Positions 38,892 to 47,964 of a DNA stretch of 53,998 nucleotides are shown piece by piece. A program made the position numbers and the translations under genes. Numbering within the stretch: the first letter of the stretch is position 1; the number at the start of each line of letters is the position of its first letter. The stretch comes from Paracoccaceae bacterium (lineage in GTDB: Bacteria > Pseudomonadota > Alphaproteobacteria > Rhodobacterales > Rhodobacteraceae), in contig JAIOXV010000004.1 in the NCBI GenBank assembly GCA_021741465.1, positions 1-53,998 of the forward strand, written 5' to 3'. The notes under the pieces are model-generated. The model ran no database searches, was not told the DNA's origin, and saw only the letters and a program-made list of their open reading frames with translations.

Positions 38892-39613
38892 AGCATGACA
38901 TCTCCGGAATTGGGGCCAAGGGTTTGGCCGACAAAAAGCGAGGCTTGCGGCGAACACAGGAAAGCGACGGTGTCAGCCACCTCTTGGGGTTCCCCAAATC
39001 GGCCCAACGGCAATTCTGCTGCTTTTGCGCGCTGCCAATCTTCAGACAGGCTGCGGACAAGGGGCGTGTTGATGGGCCCCGGCGCCACGGCATTCACGCG
39101 GACACCTTGGGCGGAAACTTCGCGCGCCAAAGCCTTGGTCATGCCGATGATGCCTGCTTTGGCCGCAGAATAATGCACCAGTTCAACCCCGCCGATCTGG
39201 CCCAGTTGCGAGGCGATGTTGACGATCACACCGGCCTTGCGCGACAACATCCCCTTGAGCACCGCTTGGGTGCACAGGAAGGTGCCACGCAAATGCACCG
39301 CGATCATGCGGTCGAAATCATCCACCGTAAGGTCGGTGAAGCGGCCTTGATGCACATGGCCCGCACAGTTGACCAGATGCGTCACAGGGCCAAAAGCGGC
39401 CTCTGCGGCTGCGACCATTGCCTTGACGTCCGCCTCGGCGGCCACATCCCCACCGATGGCAACGGTATTGCTGCCAATCATGTCCGCGGTTGCTTTGGCG
39501 GCCTCGATCCTGAAGTCATTGACCAGGACGTTATAGCCATCTGCCGCCAAGCGCAGTGCAATGGCCTGCCCTATGCCGGATCCGGCCCCTGTGACAATCG
39601 CGGTCATGGTCAT
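38888..39613 (-). CDS. SDR family oxidoreductase
   Basis: TGAGSGIGQAIALRL, NCAGHVHQ, YSAAKAGIIGMTKALAREVSAQGVRVNAVAPGPINT. 4-nt overlap with the next gene. Confidence 0.92.
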   Translation of the reverse strand: MTMTAIVTGAGSGIGQAIALRLAADGYNVLVNDFRIEAAKATADMIGSNTVAIGGDVAAEADVKAMVAAAEAAFGPVTHLVNCAGHVHQGRFTDLTVDDFDRMIAVHLRGTFLCTQAVLKGMLSRKAGVIVNIASQLGQIGGVELVHYSAAKAGIIGMTKALAREVSAQGVRVNAVAPGPINTPLVRSLSEDWQRAKAAELPLGRFGEPQEVADTVAFLCSPQASLFVGQTLGPNSGDVML

Positions 39614-40467
39614 GCAATGTCCTCCTGCATGGCCAGCTTTCGGGCGCGGCGAACAGACATCGCCATCAAGATCCCATAAACCGACAAAAGCGCGAACGAG
39701 AACAAAGTGGTCAGCACCCCAAAGGCGAAGATATTTGGGTGAATCTCAACCGAGAAGGTCCCGTAAATCGCCAGGGGAAGTGTCTGATCCTCGGATCCGC
39801 CCGCAGCAAACAACGAACGGGGGAACTCATCCAAGCTCAGAGTAAAGGCGAACAACATTGCCGAAAGCACGCCCGGGAAGATCAGTGGGAAAGTGACTTT
39901 GCGGAAGGTTGTCCACGGTTTGACACCCAAGGACCAAGCGGCCTCTTCGACAGAAGCATCAAAGCGGTTCAAGATCGCAAGCATGACAAGAAAGGCGAAG
40001 GGGTAGGTATAGGCGACATGGGTTGCAAACGCTGTCGTGTACCAATGCCGGGTGATCCCGATCACATTGTTGGCCAACAGAGAGGTGCCAAGGCCCGTCA
40101 AGACACCCGGCACCATCATGCCCAGCACAATCATGTAAAAGACAAAGGTCGATCCGCGAAACTTGCGTCGAAACGCTTGGGCGGACATCACGCCCAGAAC
40201 AGTGGCCGTCACCATCGTCATGAATGCCAAGATCAAGGAGCGGACAAGCGCCTCTCCGACAGGCAATGGGGCGATGCGCGAAGGCGGTGTCAGCCCGAAG
40301 ATCTGCTTGTACCAGTACAGCGACCACTCCGTGATCGGGAACTGTGGCCCGCCATCAGGCCCTTGCTGGAACGAGATTATGGTCAGCACGAAAAACGGAC
40401 CATAAAGAAACAGGATGAACGCCACGACATAGACGGCGAGGATCGGTTTTAGAACGCGCGATTCCAT
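39610..40467 (-). CDS. ABC transporter permease, PotC type
   Basis: EEAAWSLGVKPWTTFRKVTFPLIFPGVLSAML (EAA loop), multiple TM. Confidence 0.92.
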   Translation of the reverse strand: MESRVLKPILAVYVVAFILFLYGPFFVLTIISFQQGPDGGPQFPITEWSLYWYKQIFGLTPPSRIAPLPVGEALVRSLILAFMTMVTATVLGVMSAQAFRRKFRGSTFVFYMIVLGMMVPGVLTGLGTSLLANNVIGITRHWYTTAFATHVAYTYPFAFLVMLAILNRFDASVEEAAWSLGVKPWTTFRKVTFPLIFPGVLSAMLFAFTLSLDEFPRSLFAAGGSEDQTLPLAIYGTFSVEIHPNIFAFGVLTTLFSFALLSVYGILMAMSVRRARKLAMQEDIA

Positions 40468-40470
40468 CGC

Positions 40471-41337
40471 TTACAACTCCTGCTTCAGGTCGACGATCCG
40501 CAGGAAGGCGGCAATCACCATCCCCATGACCACCGTCAAGATCACCCCGGTCACCGAGGCCATCGCCCATTTCAGCGAGCCAACCTGGGTCACGATGATG
40601 TTGCCCAGCAGGTTCACCTTGCGGCCCGACAGCGCGCCAGATGTGGCGAATTCGCCCAAGACCATCACGCTTACGAAGATGGCGCCCACAACAACACCCG
40701 GCAGGCTGAGCGGGAAGATGATCTTCCAGAAAATCCGGCCAAATCCCGCACCCAAATCGCGTGCCGCTTCAATGATGTTCCGGTCGATACGGCCCAGCAT
40801 AAAGGCGATCGGCCCCACCATGAAAACACAGTAAATCTGGGTCATGCCGATGACCACCGACAACTCGGTGAACAGCAGAACCTCGATCGGCTGACTGATG
40901 ATGTGCAGCTTTTGGAGGATGATGTTGATCGCACCCTCTTTTCCCAGCATCGGCCGCCAGGCCAGAACCCGGATCAAGAAAGAGGTCCAGAACGGGATCA
41001 CGCAGATCACCAAAAGCACCGTTGAAAGGGTCTTGGATTTGACAAAAAGACCCACAAACAACGCTGTTGGATAGCCGATGATGAAGGTCATCGCCAAAAC
41101 GATCAGCCAGATGCGTACGGTTGTCCAAAGCGCACCTGTGTAGGTGTCCGAGGAGAAGAACTGCTTCCAGCTGGCCAATGTCGGCGTGGGGGAAATGTTG
41201 AAGGTCGTCTGGGTCCAGAACGACACGTAACAAATCATCAAAATCGGGACGACCATGAACAGGGCCATCCACACGACCCCCGGCAAGATCAGCCAGGTTG
41301 ATCCCCGGCGCTTTGAAGCCACGGTTACGTCGGTCAT
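40471..41337 (-). CDS. ABC transporter permease, PotB type
   Basis: IEAARDLGAGFGRIFWKIIFPLSLPGVVVGAIF (EAA loop), multiple TM. Start at MTDVTVASKRRG. Confidence 0.92.
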   Translation of the reverse strand: MTDVTVASKRRGSTWLILPGVVWMALFMVVPILMICYVSFWTQTTFNISPTPTLASWKQFFSSDTYTGALWTTVRIWLIVLAMTFIIGYPTALFVGLFVKSKTLSTVLLVICVIPFWTSFLIRVLAWRPMLGKEGAINIILQKLHIISQPIEVLLFTELSVVIGMTQIYCVFMVGPIAFMLGRIDRNIIEAARDLGAGFGRIFWKIIFPLSLPGVVVGAIFVSVMVLGEFATSGALSGRKVNLLGNIIVTQVGSLKWAMASVTGVILTVVMGMVIAAFLRIVDLKQEL

Positions 41338-42416
41338 CACTTGCCCTCCCGGCCGAAAACAATCGCCTGATCCGGCTCCCATGTCAGAAGGTAGTTCTGG
41401 CGTGCTTCATAAGTTTCGGGCGCGCCAAGGCTCAGGTGATGCTCGACTTCAACAACCTTCCCATCGGCGGTCTCGAAGAAGTTCATCACCGATGAACCCA
41501 GATATTCGCTTGCCACATATCGTGCTGTCAGCGCAGGGCCAGTGACCTTGGAAGCGGCAGGCACCACGCGCACACGGTCGTAGCGGATAGCGTAAACATC
41601 TTCGGATGCGCGCCTGGCTGTAGGTGCGGCCACCGCGCCAAAGGGCCCGGTGAAGTTCCCGCCAGAAAGCGACCCCTCAAACAGGTTGAAGCGGTTCAAG
41701 AAGTGCGCGACTGCCGGACTTGCTGGCGTGGAATATACGTCATCTGGCGTGCCGGATTGAATGATCTGGCCCCGGTCCAACACGACAACCCTGTCGCCCA
41801 TGGCCAAAGCTTCGGTTTCGCTGCCTGTTACGTGCAGGAAGGTCACGCCCATGCGTTCGCGGATCGCGCGCAATTCGTTGCGCATCCGGCCACGCAGGTT
41901 CGCGTCCAGCGCGCCCAAAGGTTCATCAAGCAAGACAAGCTTGGGATGCATCACCAAAGTCCGCGCCAAAGCGACCCTCTGGCGCTGCCCGCCAGAGATC
42001 TGTTCGACCCCGCGATCTTCCATTCCGGTCAGGCCAACCATGTCGATGACAGACTGCGTACGCTCAGCAATCTCAGCCTCTGCAACCTTCTCGACACCGT
42101 TCGCCATGCCGAAGGCCACGTTTTGGCGCACTGTGAGATGCGGAAACAGGGCGAAATTCTGAAACACAAATCCAATGCCGCGCTCATGTGCAGGCAGGTG
42201 TGTCACGTCACGGCCCTGAAAGAACACGCGCCCGCTGTCAGGGGCTTCAAACCCCGCAATGACCCGCAAAAGCGTTGTCTTGCCAGAGCCTGACGGCCCG
42301 AGCAAAGACAGATATTCATTGACCCCCGCCTCAAGCGTGACGCCGTCGAGGGCTTTTACCCCCCCATAGCTTTTCGACACACCGTCGATCCGAAAGATTT
42401 CCGCCTGCGTTGCCAT
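41337..42416 (-). CDS. ABC transporter ATP-binding protein, PotA type, with H-loop His replaced by Gly
   Basis: GPSGSGKTTLLRVIAG, FQNFALFPHLTV, ISGGQRQRVALARTL, LVLLDEPLGALDANL, but FLHVTGSETEALAMGD where VTHxxxEAL is expected. Confidence 0.93.
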   Translation of the reverse strand: MATQAEIFRIDGVSKSYGGVKALDGVTLEAGVNEYLSLLGPSGSGKTTLLRVIAGFEAPDSGRVFFQGRDVTHLPAHERGIGFVFQNFALFPHLTVRQNVAFGMANGVEKVAEAEIAERTQSVIDMVGLTGMEDRGVEQISGGQRQRVALARTLVMHPKLVLLDEPLGALDANLRGRMRNELRAIRERMGVTFLHVTGSETEALAMGDRVVVLDRGQIIQSGTPDDVYSTPASPAVAHFLNRFNLFEGSLSGGNFTGPFGAVAAPTARRASEDVYAIRYDRVRVVPAASKVTGPALTARYVASEYLGSSVMNFFETADGKVVEVEHHLSLGAPETYEARQNYLLTWEPDQAIVFGREGK

Positions 42417-42680
42417 ACGACCTGCCGCGGCCCTGCGCGCTGCGCACAACCGGCCCCTTGCTTCTTTCCAAATCACGAATCGGTTCTGCGCAAACCGCAC
42501 GTCGCCGATCTCGCCAAAACTGTACTTCGTATAACATAGCGGTTTTATTAGTATGTCAACCGGGCATTTGTTGCGAAGTTGCAGTCGTTTTGGGCAGTAA
42601 GTTGCCAAATTGTTGGAAATTAGTGCCTTAAGAAAACTCTTATGTCGCTATCAAATTCAATATTAAATCCATAGTTCATT

Positions 42681-43667
42681 TTATCGCGGGCTGAGGTATG
42701 GCGCAAAACCGACGGTTTCACTGATCATTGCGACGATCTTCATGCGTGCCAGATTCTTGGCGCCCATGATGTGCAAATGATCGCGCAAGTATTCTGCCGC
42801 TGAATCAATGGGATGCCGGGCAATCAAATCAAAAAGGGTGCGATACTGGTCAAGCGCGATGGCATCCTCAGGCAAGCCAAGGCCCGTCAGCGCCCGGTTG
42901 ACCGACGTCAGCAGCATCTGGTTGTTCTGGATCATCTCCACCAATGCTGTGTTCGGTGCCTGCGCAATGCAATAGTCCATCAGCGCATCCTCAAGGCTTT
43001 CGGGCTTCAGGCTTGGGTCAGTACCGATTCGGTCCCTAAACTCTTCAATTTGGCTATAGCGGATATGGGGCGCGGCAAGGCGCAGCGCGGCAGGTTCCAC
43101 AATTGCGCGCAGCTCAAACTTTTCGCGCACAGTGCGGGCCGTCAACGGTCCTGCGATCCAGTGAGAGCTGGCATCCTTGCGGATTAGTCCGCGCTCTTGC
43201 AGCCGTGAAAGCACATCGCGCACAACCGTCCGGGATACGCCCAGGTAATCAGCAAGCTCCGTTTCAACGATGCGGAATTCCCCAAAGACCTGGCACAGGG
43301 CAACCTGCTCTTCGATGTCATCGTAAAAGTGCCGCCACGTGCCGCGCGTTTGCAACGCATCATCAACCTGTTGAGGGATGTGCAGGGCAAAGCTGCTTAT
43401 GTCACGCCTCAGCGGCGACAAGGCCGGATCCTCAGAGCCCACCAAATAGCCTCGGCCATCAAACCGGTGAACAAGGCCTTCGTCTGCCAGCATGCGCAAC
43501 GCTGCCTGAACAGGCATCCGGCTGGTCTGCATCAAGGCCGCAATCGGGCCTTCAAGAAGCACAAGTCCCTTTGGCAGAACAGCGCTTAGGATATTGCGCC
43601 GCAAGACCTGTGCGATGAGTTCATAGCGCGGTTCCTGTGCAAGGGGTTTGTTGGGACGTCCAATCAT
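42681..43667 (-). CDS. GntR-type transcriptional regulator with two apparent winged-helix domains and FCD-like C-terminus
   Basis: Helix-turn-helix-like segments PIAALMQTSRMPVQAALRMLADEGLVHRFDGRGYLV and ETELADYLGVSRTVVRDVLSRLQERGLIRKDASSHWI. Helical C-terminus FELRAIVEPAALRLAAPHI. Confidence 0.85.
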   Translation of the reverse strand: MIGRPNKPLAQEPRYELIAQVLRRNILSAVLPKGLVLLEGPIAALMQTSRMPVQAALRMLADEGLVHRFDGRGYLVGSEDPALSPLRRDISSFALHIPQQVDDALQTRGTWRHFYDDIEEQVALCQVFGEFRIVETELADYLGVSRTVVRDVLSRLQERGLIRKDASSHWIAGPLTARTVREKFELRAIVEPAALRLAAPHIRYSQIEEFRDRIGTDPSLKPESLEDALMDYCIAQAPNTALVEMIQNNQMLLTSVNRALTGLGLPEDAIALDQYRTLFDLIARHPIDSAAEYLRDHLHIMGAKNLARMKIVAMISETVGFAPYLSPR

Positions 43668-44905
43668 TTTTGCCCCTCGTTTACGCGGCGAATGAAACGG
43701 TCCCAGGAACGCGCGGCATAGTTATATTCCTCCATCACGGTGTTCCACAGCGCGATCCTGTTGGCCCGGTCTTCATAGGTGCCCCCAGCTCTGCGCGCGC
43801 CGGCCTTGACCACAACCTTGCCCGAAGGCCCCAAAAGATCGCGCGCAGCGGGTGCGCCTTCATACCAATAGGCCCATTCTTCCGGCGCAAGTGCCGCCTT
43901 TGTGCGTTCGGGAGCAGACATGTAATAGCCTTGGCGCGCCATCACCGCGCCCGCATATCCCCCCAGCCACCAATTCAGGTATTCATAACCCATATCCAAT
44001 TGGGGGCCATTCAGATGGCGCGACAGGCTGGCCCCGCCGTGCCACGCGCGGTAACCTTCAACGGGTGCGGATTCCACGAAAACATCGGCCATTTTACCCA
44101 AGTGGCCATAAACCGGCGACCACATGCTTTGCGCGGAGACGCGGTCTTCCTGTAAAAGGCGCGCCGCTTCTTCGCCGGTCCGCCAACTTCCACAAAAATA
44201 GCCTTGCCTGCGCCGGTCTTCCAACAGCGCCATCAGGCCATCGATCTCAGCGATCGACATGTTGCCAATATCCGTAAACTGCAACTCTCCAGCCGATTCT
44301 GCGGCAAGCGCTGCATCAAAAAAGCCAATCGCGGGTTCGTCGACCAATGCGATACGCCCCTTGGCGCGGCGGTCCAGCAGCCATGACCAAGACGGGCGCT
44401 TCACGTCGCCTTGGCCGAACACGCGCGTGTCGAACCCGAAGCTGTCCATGTTATGGACCGTTGGCAGCATTGAAATGTAGCGCCCTTGTTTCGGCCCCAA
44501 GAAGCCGCCTGGCTGCACATAAAGTTTGCGCACTGGCGCATCCCCATGCCCGCGCCATGCGTATTTGCTGATGCCGCCTTCCTTGGAAAGGTCGGTGATC
44601 TTGTTCCAATCGGCGATACGCTGTGTGTCGATGGGCTGCAGCGACCCCCAAAACCAGACAATGTCCAGATTGTGGAAGCATTGCTCGTAAATGTCATAGC
44701 CTTCGGGCTGCATCGCAGCCTGCCGCTGGCAGGTGATGAAGTCCAAAAGTTCGTATTCTACATCAAAGCCCAAGTCCGCCTGGGCCCGTTCACGCACCTC
44801 TTTCAAGAGCGTGATCGAGGTGCCGCGCACGCGCAAACGCCGCCGTTGGATGCGTGCAGGCGCTGCCACCTGCGTTGTCTGGTCAGATTGGGTCGTTAGC
44901 ACCAA
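43664..44905 (-). CDS. PotD-like substrate-binding protein without a signal peptide
   Basis: Shares QGYYMSAPERTKAALAPEEWAYWYEGAP and EYNYAARSWDRFI with 36870-38090 (QGYYSPNDKVKSVMSAEKYAFWYEGAP, EYDLLMTKWDEFL). N-terminus MVLTTQSDQTTQVAAPARIQRRRLRVRG has no hydrophobic core. Confidence 0.85.
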   Translation of the reverse strand: MVLTTQSDQTTQVAAPARIQRRRLRVRGTSITLLKEVRERAQADLGFDVEYELLDFITCQRQAAMQPEGYDIYEQCFHNLDIVWFWGSLQPIDTQRIADWNKITDLSKEGGISKYAWRGHGDAPVRKLYVQPGGFLGPKQGRYISMLPTVHNMDSFGFDTRVFGQGDVKRPSWSWLLDRRAKGRIALVDEPAIGFFDAALAAESAGELQFTDIGNMSIAEIDGLMALLEDRRRQGYFCGSWRTGEEAARLLQEDRVSAQSMWSPVYGHLGKMADVFVESAPVEGYRAWHGGASLSRHLNGPQLDMGYEYLNWWLGGYAGAVMARQGYYMSAPERTKAALAPEEWAYWYEGAPAARDLLGPSGKVVVKAGARRAGGTYEDRANRIALWNTVMEEYNYAARSWDRFIRRVNEGQK

Positions 44906-45176
44906 GATGGTTCCTTCTGCCCGGCAGGGTCAGCTTTAATGTCGCGAGGTATGCCCCACCTTATTCCTATCATGCCGGGCAAGCTGCGATAGTCTGCAAA
45001 GATCGGCAGATTGGCTCGGGATTTATCACATCGTCATCTTCACAAACTTATGGGGAATGGCGCGGCAACTGGGGCACGGGATTAACGCTCACATATACCA
45101 ACTTGCCGATCCTTACAAAGACACAGCCCGATATCGTGTGGCTTTGCATGGGACGGTGCGCGAGCCGAACCGCAGC

Positions 45177-46100
45177 TCAGACCCGGCCAAGCCAAGCGCC
45201 TGATTCCAAAAGTCTTTCGATATGATCGCGGATCAATTGCACCACCGCCCGCGTTGCCGGAGCATTGGCGCGCTGTGGCGCATGAACCAAGATCAGTTCA
45301 CGGCTGATCACCGGTTCAACAATCTTTTGCGCGGTCAATTCGCCTGTCTGCAATTCGGCTTGAACGGCGGTGACGGGCAAAATGGTGCGGACAGTGCCCG
45401 CGCTGACAAGGCCCCGGATGGTGGGCAGGGTCTCCAGCTCCATCGCGACAGACAGGCTTACTTGTGCCCGCGAACAGGCTTCGTCCACCAAGATCCTCAG
45501 GCCATGGGGCGCACCGGGAAGGGCCATGTCTTCGCCTTGCAATTGGCGCAGCGTCACGGTTGAACCCTGCCCCAACGATTGCGCTTCGCGCCCAGAGATC
45601 AAGTGCATATCTTCGAAAAGCAGGTGTTCTGCATCGGGAAATGTCCCTGCGCGCACCTTGTAAAGCACCGCAAGATCGACACGGCCACTGGCCAGCCATT
45701 CGGCCACATAGCCGCTGAAACCCTCTAACACGCGCATCTGAATTCCGGGATAGTCAGAGCGGATTTGCGACAGCAAAGGGGCCAACAGCACCAGCCCAAC
45801 CGATGGCGGAACGCCCAATGTCACCACACCTTGCAATGTGGTCTGCGTGGCATTCAGATCTTGGCGAATTTGCGCGACATCGGACAGAATACTGCGCGCG
45901 CGCGCCAAAAACGTCTCGCCCGCTTCTGTTACAACAACCCCACGCCCGTTGCGGTAAAACAGCGCCACGCCAAGGTCTTGTTCCAGATCACGAATACGCC
46001 GGCTTAGGGCCGACTGGGCAATGGTATGTGCCATGGCCGCCTTGGAAAAGCTGCCAGTCTCTGCGATCGAGATGAAATATTGAAAATCGCGCAGATCCAT
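45177..46100 (-). CDS. LysR family transcriptional regulator
   Basis: MDLRDFQYFISIAETGSFSKAAMAHTIAQSALSRRIRDLEQDLGVALFYRNGRGVVVTEAG. Confidence 0.95.
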   Translation of the reverse strand: MDLRDFQYFISIAETGSFSKAAMAHTIAQSALSRRIRDLEQDLGVALFYRNGRGVVVTEAGETFLARARSILSDVAQIRQDLNATQTTLQGVVTLGVPPSVGLVLLAPLLSQIRSDYPGIQMRVLEGFSGYVAEWLASGRVDLAVLYKVRAGTFPDAEHLLFEDMHLISGREAQSLGQGSTVTLRQLQGEDMALPGAPHGLRILVDEACSRAQVSLSVAMELETLPTIRGLVSAGTVRTILPVTAVQAELQTGELTAQKIVEPVISRELILVHAPQRANAPATRAVVQLIRDHIERLLESGAWLGRV

Positions 46101-46127
46101 CGCCCCGGCCCCAATGATTGAGGGCGG

Positions 46128-46148
46128 GCGGCAGGAAAGACCTGCCGC
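46128..46148. other. strong hairpin between the hyuB-like stop and the LysR start
   Basis: GCGGCAGG-AAAGA-CCTGCCGC. Stem extends through a bulge (GGGCGG/CCGCCC). No T-run. Confidence 0.5.
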
Positions 46149-46185
46149 ACCGCCCCCGTTAGAGAGCGGCCTGCGCGCCCGCGTG

Positions 46186-47961
46186 TCAACCCAAAGCCAT
46201 GCTCGCCCGCAGCTTGGCCGTGGCGGGCAGATCAAGACCCCACTGATAGCCATTGGTCACAGGTTTGACGACAACCCCGTAAACGTCACGGGCATGCTCG
46301 GGGGTAATGTAGCCATCCAACAGGTCATCCAGAACCTTGGCAGGATCGCGCTTCAGACTGATCCCATAGCCGCCACCGCCGGGCGACAAATAGGTGATGA
46401 CATCCCCCGCCTCGGCCCGAAGGCCAGAGATCTTTGCCGGCACATCAATCGGCGGTGTGTCCTTGGTATGATTGTGCATACGCACGGCCGCCGTGACACC
46501 CTCTCCACCGCCGAAGATGCCCCATGGAACATCCTCGTTCCGGTCGCTTTCATGGGTCATGAAGCCCGGCACAAGAAAGCGCTGCGATTTTACGACACCC
46601 ATGCCACCACGATATTCACCGGCGCCCGGGAAGACATCATCGCGGATTTCATAGCGGTCGCAGATCACCGGCAGGTGCATGCCCAGATCTTCCAGTGGGT
46701 TGTTGCGGGTGTTGCGCATCAATTCTTCAATGGTGTCGGGACCATCAGACGTCGGTCGCCCACCCATTGAGGCTTCATTCACCTCGATCAAAACCCAATA
46801 ATCACCGCTGTCCCGCACACCCGAATAGCTGGCAAAGGAAAGGCAGGCCGCATTGCCGGCCGTGCATTTGTCAGGCAGCACTGGTGCCAGGGCCTTGATG
46901 ATCAGATCGACAATGCGCTGGATCTGGTTGAACCGCGCTTCGCAGGCCGCCGGGGCAATGGGGTTAAAGATGCAGCCCAAGGGGGCGGTCACCTTGACCG
47001 GGCGGAAAGAGCCTTCGTTTTGCGGGATGTATTCAGTGTTGGTATAGGTGTCCAACAACAGCGCGCGGAACGCAAAATAGCAGGCAACTTTTGTCGAGCC
47101 TTCGAATGGCACGTTATAGGCGGTGGGAACCTGTGGCGAAGATCCTGTCAGATCCACCTCGACATCATCGCCGCGCACCCGGACGGTGACCTTGATCGGA
47201 AGGTGAACCCCCCTCGTGCGGCCATCGTCATCCAGGAAGCCTTCGGCGAAATAATCCCCATCCGGGATTTTGGCGATTTCGCGCCGCAGCATGCTTTCAG
47301 AATAGTCCATCAACTGTTTTGACGCTTGCTCTACCGTGGCGCGGCCATAGGTATCCATCAATTCGCAGAACCGCTTGACCCCAAGTTCTGCCGAAGCAAT
47401 CTGCGCCTCTAGATCGCGCATCACCAAGCCAGGCACACGCGTATTGCCGCTGATATAGCGCCACAAGGTTTCGTTGCGCTTGCCCGCTTCCACAAGTTTC
47501 AAGCCGTTGAGCAACATACCTTCGGCAAAGACGTCAGGCACGTCGATGATAAGGCCAGGTGTCGCCGCGCCAATATCCAGATGGTGCGCGGTATTGGCGG
47601 AAAAGCCGACCAGTTCGCCACAGTAGAAAATTGGCATCACGATGCCGATATCGGGCGAGTGGCTGGCACCAAAGTAGGGGTGGTTATGGATCACCACATC
47701 GCCTTCTTGCCAATCCGTCAGGGGGATGCTTTTTTCGATACCCCGCAGATACCCTGGAATGGACCCAATGTGCATCGGCGTGGAATCGCTTTCGCACAGG
47801 GTGTTGTAGTCCAAATCAAAAAGCCCTGCCCCAAGGTCCTGACTTTCCCGGATGATCGAAGAATAGGACATGCGGTACAACACGTTGCCCATCTGTTCAG
47901 CTATGGCGTGCAGCGCGCCGCCGATAACCTGCAGCGTGATCGGATCAATGGTCTTGCTCAT
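46186..47961 (-). CDS. hydantoinase B / oxoprolinase family protein
   Basis: MSKTIDPITLQVIGGALHAIAEQMGNVLYRMSYSSIIRESQDLGAGLFD, NHPYFGASHSPDIGIVMPIF, GDVITYLSPGGGGYG. Confidence 0.95.
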   Translation of the reverse strand: MSKTIDPITLQVIGGALHAIAEQMGNVLYRMSYSSIIRESQDLGAGLFDLDYNTLCESDSTPMHIGSIPGYLRGIEKSIPLTDWQEGDVVIHNHPYFGASHSPDIGIVMPIFYCGELVGFSANTAHHLDIGAATPGLIIDVPDVFAEGMLLNGLKLVEAGKRNETLWRYISGNTRVPGLVMRDLEAQIASAELGVKRFCELMDTYGRATVEQASKQLMDYSESMLRREIAKIPDGDYFAEGFLDDDGRTRGVHLPIKVTVRVRGDDVEVDLTGSSPQVPTAYNVPFEGSTKVACYFAFRALLLDTYTNTEYIPQNEGSFRPVKVTAPLGCIFNPIAPAACEARFNQIQRIVDLIIKALAPVLPDKCTAGNAACLSFASYSGVRDSGDYWVLIEVNEASMGGRPTSDGPDTIEELMRNTRNNPLEDLGMHLPVICDRYEIRDDVFPGAGEYRGGMGVVKSQRFLVPGFMTHESDRNEDVPWGIFGGGEGVTAAVRMHNHTKDTPPIDVPAKISGLRAEAGDVITYLSPGGGGYGISLKRDPAKVLDDLLDGYITPEHARDVYGVVVKPVTNGYQWGLDLPATAKLRASMALG

Positions 47962-47964
47962 GGC

